The translations under genes and the position numbers were made by a program. Of a stretch of DNA of 64,000 nucleotides, positions 47,951 through 58,734 are shown one piece after another. The stretch is from Isoetes taiwanensis (taxonomy: Eukaryota; Streptophyta; Lycopodiopsida; Isoetales; Isoetaceae): NCBI GenBank assembly GCA_021234155.1, contig JAJEKV010000309.1, positions 62,001-126,000 on the forward strand, read 5' to 3'. The number at the start of each line of letters is the position of its first letter. Position 1 is the first letter of the stretch. Below the pieces are notes generated by a model that made no database searches, was not told the DNA's origin, and was given only the letters and a program-made list of their open reading frames with translations.

Positions 47951-48719
47951 CATTTTCAGAGAGTTGAAGCACCAGGGAAGAGATCATGACGAAACTGCTT
48001 GGAACAAAGACATCTCCAAGGAAATCTTCTCGCAACAAACCTGTAAAGCCCATGCCAAGGTCTCCCACTAGAATCGCCACCGAAAACTCAAGAGTGGGTC
48101 TTCTTCAGATCGGGAGGTCTTGTCGCCTCGAAGTTTGACAAGGTAAGCATCAGGCAGACTTTTAGGAGCAACAATTTTGATAGCATGTTTCCAAGGCTAG
48201 TGCAAATAGTGGTGATGTTTGGGGTTCAAGCCCCCTTTATTAGGGGTTATCAAGAGTGCGAGGATTAAGCCCGGTTGGATGGCAGATTTTTTCCACGGTA
48301 TGAGCACGTTTTTTGTAGGAGGGACATTGCAAATCATCACATTCCATTGTATTTTGCCCGGCATATGCACTTCATTACAAAGGAGTAAGCATTGATTGGG
48401 ATGAGGTGAAACAAGTGCAAGTCTTCATTCAAAAGGCTCTCAAAAAGAATCGACTGAACCAATTAGCTACTGAGAAAGTCTTCAAATGTTAAAGCTATTA
48501 AATGTATGCCTCGTGTAGAATTGGGGCAGCAGTTGGAAATGATGAAAAGGTGGAGGGAAACAAGAGCATTAGATTCTCGCCTCCATGCTTGATGAAATAC
48601 AGACTTTAAAAAGAGAAAAGAAAAACAATGGAAATTGAAATGTTGAAGCATGAGAGTGATAAGAGCTTCTTGACAAGACTTGTCTGAGTAAAGATGCAAA
48701 AATATGTGAGCAGATTCAA

Positions 48720-48990
48720 AGATTATGGCAGGTTTAAAAGCAAGCGAGAAGCCAACTCGATGTGCAAATGGCTTTGGCATCCCATTTAGAGGAGGAGAAA
48801 TCAAGTTATATTGCTGACTTAGATGCTCTAATGATTCCCATTGATTGTTTAAAGGCTGATTTGCAAGAATTAGAAGTCGCCATTGAAAAAAAAAAGCAAG
48901 GATTTGGAAGTTAATTCCAAACCGTGAGAATAGAATAAAGGAGATGACTAAGCATTTGGAAAGATCAGACCGATAGGCTGCAGCCCGGCT
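48720..48990 (+). pseudogene. Coiled-coil coding relic
   Basis: A plus-strand frame reads QARSQLDVQMALASHLEEEK, then LKADLQELEVAIEKKK and NRENRIKEMTKHLERSD, with heptad-like spacing of L, A and I. This is a better coding candidate than the longer antisense frame over the same bases. Such coiled coils occur in the C-termini of several transposon-borne plant genes; the family is not identified. Confidence 0.45.
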
Positions 48991-49819
48991 CCCATACTCG
49001 CAGAAGAAGGCGAGCGCTTCATTCTCACATATAAGCAATACTTGCAGTACGGCACAATGATTGCCTTGACTCGACCATGGTAATATCTCCACTTTGTGGT
49101 CATACATATTGTCTATTTTGTCTTATATTCGGGGTTTCAACGGCGAATACATGTGTACATGATTGTTCATGGTCCGGAGGACTGCGATTAATCGCTTAGG
49201 AATCCCTTCCGAAGGTACATCTATTTCTATTTTGATTACATAATTAGTTTGAGTGTACTTAGATGTAGTTAGTTTCCATCATGTACATAATCTGTATTAA
49301 CATTTGATTTGGCGTGGTTTTGTCTTTCTTGTAAAGAGGAAATGTATTTTTATACGTACTTTATATTTACATGTGCCATGAAGTGCTTTTTCTCGAATTC
49401 TTTTACAGGGGTGTATTAATAGGGTGTATTGCATTGATCTGTACTTTGCATTTACATGTGATCAGAAATGCATATGAATTTGGTATTTGACTTTCCTTTA
49501 CATTCAATGCTGAATGATGTATTTGATAGGGTGTATTGATAAAATATTTTGTTTTGAAATACATTTGAATTTAGTATTTGGTTTTCCTTTACATTGTGAT
49601 AGCTATGTACACTAATGTACTTCTATTTTGTCATTACATTATCAGCAGAAAGTTTGCCTGTAGTAAAAACCTACTTGCATGTAATTAACATTTGTTCTGT
49701 TTTGATTTGCATCTGATCATTTTTTCTTCAGATTTTGCTTCTATCTACTCTACATCTTCCCTTGATTCTGAATCAAGTGTTTACATTTCTTATTGACACC
49801 CAATTGTGTCAATGCAGAC

Positions 49820-50888
49820 ATGGGTAGTATCAAGAAAGGAAGAAGTAAAACTGCAGGTAAACTAAACAATTCATGTTTCGTGCACTATGCTTAAGTTCTG
49901 AATATAGCAAAATTTCATGTTGTAGGTGAAAAGAAGAATGTTATTGAGAAGGGGTTGCATTTACCATTCTCAGACATCCCAATTCTTTGAACCGGTACAA
50001 AAAGATGTCGCTGCTTATCGATGTTGGAAGTCCATCCACATCTACATCACCTTTGAGAATTGCAACAACTCATAAGCAATCAGTGCAGGATTTGGAGACA
50101 GAGGGGTTTATGGAAGGTAGGGTGATTACATTCTGATTACATTAAGATTGCATCTGTGGTAGTTAGAGTTCACTAATGTTCAATATTTTGCAGCAGAGGT
50201 TGTTTTCCAAAAAGAGATCCCACCTGTTGAAGCCGAGCTGCTATTATTGGAGCAACTAGCTGAAAGCCCAGAAAGTAATTCTCTCTCCTTTTCAGGGTTT
50301 CTATTTTTTTTTATTTTTTTTTTGTATTTTGAAACTTACGTTGACGTGTTTACAGATAAAATTACTGAAGATGTTGGTGACGACATTGAAAACAGTCCTG
50401 AAGCTGCTGTTTTTCAAGTTGAGGAAAAGGCTTGTTCTTTGGCAGGTACGTGTTTCTTTTTTTGTCTTGCTTTCAAAACATTAGAATGAAGCACTTTCTT
50501 GTCTTCAGAGACTTGCGACGATTCAAAGGAGCTAGATGATGTTGAAGAAGCCTTGGAGATTGCAGCCAAGGCAACGACTAAATTTATGGTCAAAGCTGAT
50601 GCCAAAACAGCTGGAAAAAAAGAGAGTGCAAACCAGAGCAGGGTACATCCGCTGCAAAACGGTAATTGCTAGCTTACATTGACTTACTTATACTTCAGTA
50701 ACTTATTATATTTTACTCGTTTTGCAGGTCTAAACCACTGGAAACAGAGATTAGAAGGTATCAATTTATGCTTTATTGTCATGGATCAATTGTTAATATG
50801 ACACTAACATTGACTTACTTATACTTCAGTAGCTTATTATATTCTACTCATTTTGCAGGTCTAAACCACTGGAAATAGAGATTGGAAG
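49820..50888 (+). CDS. Spliced gene in the TIR element: acidic N-terminal region, phase-1 exons
   Basis: Exons with GT-AG borders at 49820-49856, 49926-50116, 50194-50274, 50356-50445, 50509-50661 and 50728-50757 (duplicated at 50859-50888). From the third on, every exon is a multiple of three and all introns are phase 1. Exon 1 starts MGSIKKGRSKTA. Later exons read RYKKMSLLIDVGSPSTSTSP, EAELLLLEQLAESPE, EDVGDDIENSPEAAVFQ and LDDVEEALEIAAKATTKFMV. The protein is acidic and Glu-rich with a basic start. The second exon needs one base added to keep frame. Downstream (51296-52000) is the protease-like part, so this is probably its N-terminal half. Confidence 0.7.
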
Positions 50889-50940
50889 GTATCAATTTAT
50901 GCTTTATTGTCATGGATCAATTGTTAATATGACACTAACA
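50676..50940. repeat. 131-bp tandem duplication carrying an exon
   Basis: 50676-50806 and 50807-50938 are nearly identical and each contains a branch region, TTTTGCAG acceptor, the GLNHWKQRLE-type exon and a GGTATC donor. This is a recent tandem exon duplication. Confidence 0.9.
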
Positions 50941-51295
50941 TCTTGGATCACGACAACGAAATGATGACAAGGATAAACTTATGGAATTCCGCCATTCACG
51001 CCATTCAAGAACCGTCCTACGCCATTTGAAATGAAAGTGGTTGCATCGACATAGCAATTTTATGTGCAACTAACTCTAAAATGAGTAGCAGCTTAGTGGA
51101 TCTTTATGGCGTGTAATAACCCGTTGTAACCGAAATTTGTATTTGTTGCTATTCCTTGTCTCTAATGTTAATCTTAATCTAATCCGTGTGCTTGTATGAG
51201 ACATTGCCTTTCGAAAGTGGAAGAGCAAAATCTTTTTATCCCGCTTACAACTATATAAGGTTAAAAGCTACCACAGCAAAGAAAGAAAAGAAAGG

Positions 51296-52010
51296 GTGAA
51301 TCACCAAGGATCATCGAATGTCATTGAAATAGTGAAATCGGGGATGAAGGGGATTGTGGTAGCTAAATGCCATCATATCCTTGCACCTATCCTTGAGAAT
51401 GACCATTTTGTGTCTTTGTTTTTACGCTCGCACCATCTGATTCCAAGATCCTACCGCACTGAGAATTCACGCCTTGAATCCTCTTACGGGTTATGCGATT
51501 TAAGCAGAAAGCAATCAAAGGGCATGTAATACTTTAAGTTGTTGCTTTGCTTTTCTTCAGCTAATTGGTCCGCTAAATTTCGCGGATATGTAGGTCGCAC
51601 ACACACAAATGTTAACTACATCGATCGGTCAAGTATCTAGAGGCGTCGATTTCATGAAGAGAAATAATGTTTATCGGATTCAAAGAAGTAGAGGTGCCCA
51701 AACAGTTGGGATTTAACATCATGTGGGTTGTATGTGATGGGATTTATGCACAAATATGTTGAAGCTCTTGTCTCGGTAGAGATATGGAAGTAAGTTGTAT
51801 GCCTTCCCTTGTATGTATTGCATCTCGTGTTCCTTTAAATATTTCTAACCTTATTTATGGATGTCACAGATTACATCTAAATGGTTCTCTCATGAATACG
51901 CCTTGTCACGACGACAATTTCTAATAGATGGTTTGGTCATGCATTGTGATGCCAATCAGAAAAAGAACGATCGACCAATGATCCTCCGATTTCCGAGCTG
52001 ATCATGAGTC
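51296..52010 (+). pseudogene. Ulp1-like (C48) cysteine protease domain in the TIR element
   Basis: The frame at 51296-51529 has LAPILENDHFVSLFL, matching the catalytic-His strand of Ulp1/SENP proteases (usually P-I-x-x-x-x-H-W). At about 51690-51780 the sequence reads VPKQLGFN and, one frame over, SCGLYVMGFMHKYVEALV, matching the Gln oxyanion residue and catalytic Cys region (Q-x-x-x-x-D-C-G-x-F-V). A donor GTAAGT follows at about 51790. Ulp1 domains normally cleave SUMO, and plant transposons (some MULE and CACTA elements) often carry them. A frameshift lies between Gln and Cys. It is probably the C-terminal half of the spliced gene upstream. Confidence 0.6.
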
Positions 52011-52253
52011 TGAAAGTATCTGATTTTGCAAGATGAACTATGTAACAGACTTATATATATCTTTTGTTCACATTTGTGTTCACATTTCCTATCATAAGGA
52101 ATGTGTAAATGACACTATGCTTAATAGTATACTACTGATAGTATACTTTATGACTATGTAAATTTTTTTTTGAAGAAAAAAAGATTTACGATTTAAAAAG
52201 CCTTGTATCCTTTTTGGTCAATCAAAGCGGTTACTTGATTGTTTGACTGATAT

Positions 52254-52850
52254 ATTTTGTGACCTTGTACCACACCACACCCCACAACACCACACCACCG
52301 ACAATCCACAGCGCCACACCACCACACCCCACCACACTCCACCCACCATCCATACCACCACACACCACTACACACACCACCCCACCACCACCCCCACCAC
52401 CACCCCCACCACCACACCCTACCACCACCACACCACCCACCACCACCCCCACCTTTGCTCCACACTCCACCATTTGGTGTATGGTGTGTGGTGAATGGTG
52501 GTGGTGTGTGGTGGGAAGTGTGGTGAATGGTGTGGTGTGTGGTGGGATGTGCTAGATTCAGTGAATATGATAGTTGGTGTATGGTCTATGGTGTATGGTG
52601 TGTGGTGGATGGTGTGGTGTGTGGTGGGTGTGTGGTGGGGTGTGTGGTGAATAGTGTGGTGTGTGGGGGGATGTGCTCGTTCGGGGTGAATATGATAGTT
52701 GGTGTATGGTCTATGGTGTATGGTGTGTGGTGAATGGTGTGGTGTATGGTGGGGTGTGTGGTGAATGGTGTGGTGTGTGGTGGGATGTGCTCGTTTCGGG
52801 TGAATATGATAGTGTGGGGCATGGTATGGTGCATGGTTTAGTTTAGTATA
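52254..52850. repeat. CCACA / TGTGG microsatellite with strand switch
   Basis: 52254-52470 is made of CACCACACC-type units; from about 52473 to 52850 the strand composition flips to GGTGTGTGGTG-type units. The tract can fold into one long hairpin centred near 52475. A longer unit with GATGTGCTCGTT, GTGAATATGATAG and TGGTGTATGGTCTATGG recurs three times (about 52546, 52668, 52785). His/Pro- and Gly/Val-rich frames here are artefacts. Confidence 0.9.
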
Positions 52851-52869
52851 CACACCCTAACTTGGTTTA

Positions 52870-53562
52870 GTGTTCATTTCATGCAGATGGTATTGTTCAA
52901 GAGGTTTACGGACCAACATCCGAGAAATTTTTGGCGGATGCTTCAGATGCTTCAAGATGCATTTAAAGAAAAATACTACGAACATATTTTCCTATTTGGT
53001 GCTTTGTTTACCATATTTTGTTAGTGTGGATCATAAATTTTGCACCTTGAAATTCCTTGTTGGCTTTAATGTTTATTTTGGTATACTATTTCAAGAATTG
53101 TACTTTGCATTTTATAATTAATGACAAAAAATCATCATTAACTTGAGTTGCACCAAAAACTTGAGTTGCAAACTAAGTACCAAACATGTTTCTTATATCT
53201 ATAAAGAAAATGATAGAAATAGTTCAGTTAACTAAAAGAACAGTGGAAACTCAGAGAACAGTTAAAGCAAAAAAAATAGTCACAACAGCTGTAGAGAAGA
53301 GGAGTTCTGTCATTAATGAAAAAGCTTTACAAAAAATGGAGTCACAAGGACTATTGCTTCTGTATTTAATTAAAAAACTTTACAAAGAATAGTCACAAGG
53401 ACTATTACCAAAAAAATTGAAACCACGGATTACAAAAAACAAGGCTTGATCTTCAGGCCATCTTTAGCTCTATATGAAGGTCGTCCTCCATGGCATACAT
53501 CTTCATTTCGAGGAGTAAACCTCCTCGCCGAGGTAACCCACTCGATCACCCTTAGCAACGGT
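52870..53562. other. No supported gene
   Basis: A+T-rich DNA inside the TIR element with short frames lacking domains. Confidence 0.45.
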
Positions 53563-53868
53563 TTAATACCGATGATCCATGATGAGCTTCTCCACCTCTA
53601 GTGGAGTGAACCGCCCCCGATCAGAAAGGGTGGCCTCAGGAGGAAGACACGGATTCTCGGGAGGAAGACCACGGATCCTCGGGAGGAAGAGGAGGACCGT
53701 CTTTGGCGGGGGAGGAGCGAGCACAATGGCGGGATAGTTCCCTGCGAGTGTGGTCTTGAACTTGGCCATGGACGGAATGGGGAAGGAAGGAGATGGCGGA
53801 ATAGACGATGGGGACGGAATGAAGCTACAGGGTAGAATTTTGGGAATAAAAGGGATGTTTGCATGCAT
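53480..53868 (-). other. Unassigned small coding-like region
   Basis: A minus-strand frame with MAKFKTTLAGNYPAIVLAPP and SDRGRFTPLEVEKLIMDHRY, continuing beyond a stop in the same frame with VAKGDRVGYLGEEVYSSK, looks protein-like. A GAGGAAGA-type imperfect repeat overlaps it. Family unknown. Confidence 0.35.
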
Positions 53869-54389
53869 ACGATTTTGTTTTGGGAATTAGGCAGAAGAGG
53901 AAAGGGATGTATCCATGCATACGATTTCACACCTCGGGAGCCGATCCACCCACCTCAATATTTTTGCAAATGTAAAATGTATAGGTTTTGAACCATATTA
54001 TGAGACCAATTGCTTGGTATGCAGTTAGCACAACCCTAACACAAAGTTAGCAATATCCCACATGCATATATCACAAAAATCGTGCGCATATATAAATAGG
54101 GTTTTGATGCTTCATTGATAAGTGTGGATAGAGATTAGATGTTGAAAAGTTATGGCTCGCTGGCTTGTAATCTTGATTCTGAGGCCGCGGTCATAACTGT
54201 CCAAGATGTAATCCTAGTCCACCCTTTTTCTTAGTAATGGGCTCAAATATCCCACATGCATTCAATGTTCCACATGTTACCAAATCAACAATTGCCAAAT
54301 CAACAAATGCCAAATGAATGGATTATGTTAAGGCATATTGTGTACCTATGCATATTGTGTTTGGTAAAGCGTGAGTCAACAATATAGAG

Positions 54390-54715
54390 ATAACAAGGAA
54401 TTTTCCTTATTACCTTGAAAGGAATATTCCTTATTGCATTGAAAGGAATATTCCTTAGCGCCTAGTTATCAGGAATATTCCTTATTACCTTCAAAGGAAT
54501 ATTCTTTAGTTTGTTTAAGTGCACCCATAGTTACAAGGAATATTCCTATTACCTTGAAAGGAATATTCCTTTTTGCATTGAAAGGAATATTCCTTAGTGC
54601 CTAGTTATCAAGAATATTTCTTATTACCTTCAAAGGAATATTCTTTAGTTTGTTTAAGTGCACATATAGTTACAAGGAATATTCCTTATTACATTGAAAG
54701 GAATATTCCACATTG
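54390..54715. repeat. AAGGAATATTCCTT palindrome array
   Basis: About 12 copies of AAGGAATATTCCTT or one-base variants, spaced 18-60 bp, within a larger unit of about 150-170 bp present twice. Spacers include TTATTACCTT, GCATTG and GCCTAGTTATC. The motif is a perfect dyad, so it could be a protein-binding array or cruciform-forming DNA. Confidence 0.92.
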
Positions 54716-55249
54716 AGTATAGCCCTTTCATTTGAGCTAGGCTTGTGGGATATATGCCAGCATCAACCATTGGCTAATTGGATCAGAAAAAGAGGACAGT
54801 GGGATAGATTTTGAGAAAAGGATGTTGAACAAATCATTGGCACAAATCATTGGTTAAGGAACAAATCATTGGCATGGTACGAGCCATATCAAAAACAGGG
54901 GAGAAGGGAATAGGCAGGGATAAAAATTCCTTTTTTACCTGTGGTGACTGGTTGATTCCGATGGCGGGAGGAGATCGAACGACTAGATCACAATCCATAT
55001 CCCCAATTCAAATGCAAACTCACCTGGCGCACCCGATTCTTGAGGAGATCAATGCCGAACAGGGAAACCAATTGAACTTACACTAAGCATAACAGTCTTG
55101 GAAGTATATAAACAATATATTAATGTTTGTGTTTTAATCTGGTTCACATTCTGATTACATTCAGTTTGCAAGTCCATGCCTTAGTGCATAGAAAAGTGAT
55201 TCTACAATCTCTGGCAAATTTCCCAACAACATTTCATGCCAATAGTTAG
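54716..55249. other. No supported gene
   Basis: Intergenic DNA inside the TIR element; the 78-residue plus frame at 54850-55086 is unrecognised. Confidence 0.4.
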
Positions 55250-57830
55250 TCAGTTCATATGCATAAGATGTACCTTTAATCTTATGTTTGGTGGCTCAAT
55301 GGAAATCTCACCCCAATTCTTGACTCGGGATGGACAAGAACTTTCTTTCCTTGAATATGCTTTTGTACTTTTGATGGCAAGGGGAATCAATTCAAAGTAG
55401 TTACCAGCTATAACTTCATTACCACAATAAAATTCATTTCCATAGTCATCCTTGGTGTCTTCTTCGAGGGCATGTTTCATACGTACCTTTGGATGAGATA
55501 ATAAGGGACCCTTTCATAATTGCAGGAATGTGAATGATGCAAAATAATCTCCAACCTCGCCTTTGTCTCATCCACATTGTCCACGTCATTTGCCCACAAG
55601 TCCTCTGCCTGCGTACCCATCTTCTTCAACATTGTCCTGTTTGTTTGTAGGCTCTAGTTTTCTCAACTCCCACCGCCACAATGATCGGCATTCTCACAAG
55701 CAGGCCAATCAAAATTGATGCATGCCTTACAAAAACATGAAAGAGATCTCCACATTAACTTTGTTGGATCATTTGGATCTATGGATGATGCATAATGAAG
55801 AGATTGCACCCCTTTCCTTTGGGAGCACATCAAATCTTTGGGAGCGGTCAATGTCGGACACCTTCCAAAATACCCTTTCCACATCAAAAATTTTCTCTTC
55901 AAGGCGACATGCACGTTTACGCATTTTTATCACTTTCCCATCCTTTTTTTCTTTGTTACGCCTCGAGCCATAGTTTGGCTATGGCTCCTTCTCAAATCAT
56001 ATGTGCCCTTCCCATGTCACGAGCCAAAGAAATTCCGGTGCATTACGATCTTATGCTCTTGATGATACCTAGTTACATGATAGAAAGCTCTTCTCGACTT
56101 GAATTGGGCTGCATTCGTCGGACCAAACTAAGTGGTATTTCATATGACCAGCACCATTTTCTTTCAGCCAATTGAGGTGCATCTTGAATGCTTTTTGTAC
56201 AAAGTGAGTATCATGTGTTTTGTCATCCGAAATAAAGAAGTGCACACATTTCCTCATTTTACCCTGTACCTTGAACATCGTGATGTGGACCAATATGCTG
56301 ATTTGTTCATTGTACCAATGTTGTGCTTGAATCTCGTTGAATGGCTTCAAAGTATAATTCTCAGAAATCAACAACTCCGATAATCTGGTATCATCACGAA
56401 GACTCTTCATGGATTCCTTGAATTGTTTGCTCCCCAATGTGCCACAAAGTTATGATATACAAACTTGACATATGATCAAACATGTTATCCAACATACATG
56501 GAGCTGTCTTTCTTGTCAATTAGCTTTAGTCTTCGTGAAGTTCCTTTCTTGAGGGGCTCATTAACGTAACCATAGACTTGCCAATCAAGCGTTTGATCAA
56601 TGCGCTCCTTGTATTCTCTTGGACACAACTCAATTAATTGTTTCCCACAATTTCCACAATCTGATTTGATACATTGTAGCTTATGCCACTCGTTGCCTGC
56701 TGCTCTGTCACATACCATAGCCCTCCAAAATGTGCTAACATTATCAAATGTCTTGTCCTTGGCTTGACATATTCCAAAGATGAGCTTCGGATCGCACACA
56801 CCACAATTGTAACGAACAATTTTCATGGAGTCTTGACCTCATCAAATTAAATGCACGCTTGTACAGCATCGATTGCTCATGTTTCACGCAACAACATGTG
56901 TTTCGTTCCTTTAGCTTTCTAATGCAAGAAGGTTTTAAGTATTCAAATTGCCTAAGCTCAATCGAACCTCACGGATCTTGATCCACAAAATTCGGAATAA
57001 TTCAGCCTGTGAAATTACGATTGAAATAAAATTAGTCACCTCATTACATTACATTACATTACATACAAATCTTTTACATATTCAAGACCCTAAACTCCCA
57101 CACATACATGTACATTTCGACATGAATTTTATTTCATTTACTATGAAGTCACATAATTTTTGACAATTAATATATCTCCACACTAATTTCTTCTTAGTTC
57201 TTCGCCTACATCTACAATACATCCGAATATACATGTAAACAAATATACATCCGAATATACATGTAAACAAATATACATGTATGTGTTGCCATGAAATAAT
57301 TTGACATTTCCATGTAGAACAACTAGGGCAGACTGCATCTACATTACATTCAAAAAGTAAAGAAATCTTTACATCAGTGTTACAAAATAAAAGACATCTT
57401 TATTTTGCCAAAAAGTAAAGAAATCTACAAACTTTACATCGGTGTTTACAAAGTAAAAACATCTTTATTCGAAAAAACAAGATGCAATTTACTAAATTAC
57501 GATGCCGTACGTGTAATGTCAATATATTGAATTGGTTGTGTCCTCTTCTTCATGACATCTCTAATTTTTGGTGAAACCTTTGAGTTATCTAACCAAAACT
57601 GAGCAACCATATCCTTCATAGCCTGATCTATCGTATTTGTTCTTGGATTTTGACACGCTAATGCCCACGATTTGTTCCACCTAGTGACATTCTTTTTCCT
57701 TCTCTCCTTTGCTAGTTTCATATTTCTAGGATGTATTTTCAGCAACTTAGCTGCTAGTGAAGTCTTACGTAATTCTCCTTCCTCTCCAACTACCATAGAT
57801 AGTGCTGAGAATGCTTTGCAAAGCAAGTTA
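55250..57830 (-). pseudogene. DUF7869-type transposase of the TIR element
   Basis: From 5' to 3' on the minus strand: KTSLAAKLLKIHPRNMKLAK and DMVAQFWLDNSKVSPKIRDV (57497-57826). After 670 bp that may be an intron come FWRAMVCDR, EWHKLQCIKSDCGNCG, LCPREYKERI and VYGYV (56485-56826). After a further gap there is NEIQAQHWYNEQISIL, VHFFISDDKTHDTHFVQKAF and HLVWSDECSPIQVE (56069-56437), then degraded C-terminal frames to about 55250. The Cys pairs and the F-I-S-D-D, H-D-T and W-S-D pattern match DUF7869-type proteins, the same family as 23040-24940. The gene lies near the right TIR and is the best candidate for the mobilising enzyme. Stops and frame shifts make this copy defective as read. Confidence 0.75.
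57000..57480. repeat. TACAT-rich tract within the transposase gene
   Basis: Includes CATTACATTACATTACATTA, two copies of CAAATATACATCCGAATATA-type units and two AAGTAAAGAAATCT blocks. It falls between two transposase coding segments, so it is probably intronic. Similar TTTACAT strings occur at 49270-49700. Confidence 0.65.
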
Positions 57831-58734
57831 CGTCATTGCTATTTGCATTTTTGACGTCTTGGAGGCCATCCTTTAAATTCTTTTACCAGATCTGTTTCCA
57901 CGATAGCCTCTTGAGGCCTTCCAATGCCCGACTCAAATAGGAATTGCAATCTTTTGTCCTGCAATAATCTTCTTGCAAATATACTTTTTTTTGTTTTGGA
58001 GTCAAATTAGATACCTCATTCATTATGAGATTTCTGAAGCATTCACCTTTCTTCTAATTGGCTTTTGTCACGTATCCACCCCTACAAACCCTACCTGTTT
58101 TGATTTTCTTTGCCCGCTTGTAGCGGTGCTTTCGAAACTTCATCTTGGGGAGGATTGAAATCTGAACCCGATGCGACCTCCTCGGTGCTTGCATGAGAGT
58201 CCAATCCTTTCTTCCATAGTTTCTTCTTCAAGCGGTGCTTTTAAGACATCGATCCATTCCCGAGAAAGGGGATACAAACATCGCACAAGAAATCAGATTA
58301 TTAACCGATTTGTATTATTCTTTGCTTGAAGGGATTTGTATTTACCGCTTGAAGGAAAGGGATTTCAATTTGTTCAAGATACATTTGTTTCTTGAAATGC
58401 ATTCGATTTAGGAGCAGCTATAATCAATTCGGGCCAAGTTTTCGTTGAGGTAGAATCTGGAGCCATGTTTGACCGATTGAGAAAAGTTCAAAATGTGCGC
58501 CAAAGTTTTTTTTTTTTTTCGCAGGCAAGATTTTTAGATTTTATTGATAGAGAAGCTAGTACAAGATTTTGGGAGGATTTGGTATAATTATGGAGAATAT
58601 TGTACGTCAACCGCCTTTATTAATGATAGGCGACTCCATGTAAAATTCAAAATGTACATTACAAACACTTTAACCCAGTTCAAATTTTTACATCAATATA
58701 CACAAAAATTCAATCACTCTTTCATGCTTCTACC
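57831..58734. other. Right subterminal region of the TIR element
   Basis: No supported ORF. Contains a T run at 58507-58520 and TTCAAAATGTACATTACA, which mirrors TTCAAAATGTAAGG inside the left end, so limited symmetry extends beyond the TIR. Confidence 0.45.

Larger units (their letters stand above)
47632..58734. mobile_element. 11.1-kb TIR transposon inserted in the LINE
   Basis: The ends are inverted repeats GGTAGAAGCATGAAAG (16 bp perfect, then G/A and GTG). They are flanked by direct CAGCAG at 47626-47631 and 58735-58740; a 4-bp AGCA reading is also possible. Removing the element and one CAGCAG rejoins the LINE in frame (YLQQ to LYDP). Cargo: a DUF7869-type transposase on the minus strand (about 55250-57830) and a spliced Ulp1-domain gene on the plus strand (49820 to about 52000). 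The interior also has several satellite-like blocks. The element is therefore a composite, protein-coding DNA transposon rather than a MITE. Confidence 0.82.

Noticed and set aside
48463-49107. 214-residue minus-strand ORF
   Set aside because: The opposite strand of the same bases reads as a heptad-rich coiled coil (LEEEK, LKADLQELEVAIEKKK). The antisense frame is hydrophobic and random-like, as a shadow would be.
52193-52853. His/Pro/Thr-rich and Gly/Val-rich ORFs
   Set aside because: Direct translations of CCACA and GGTGT microsatellite units.
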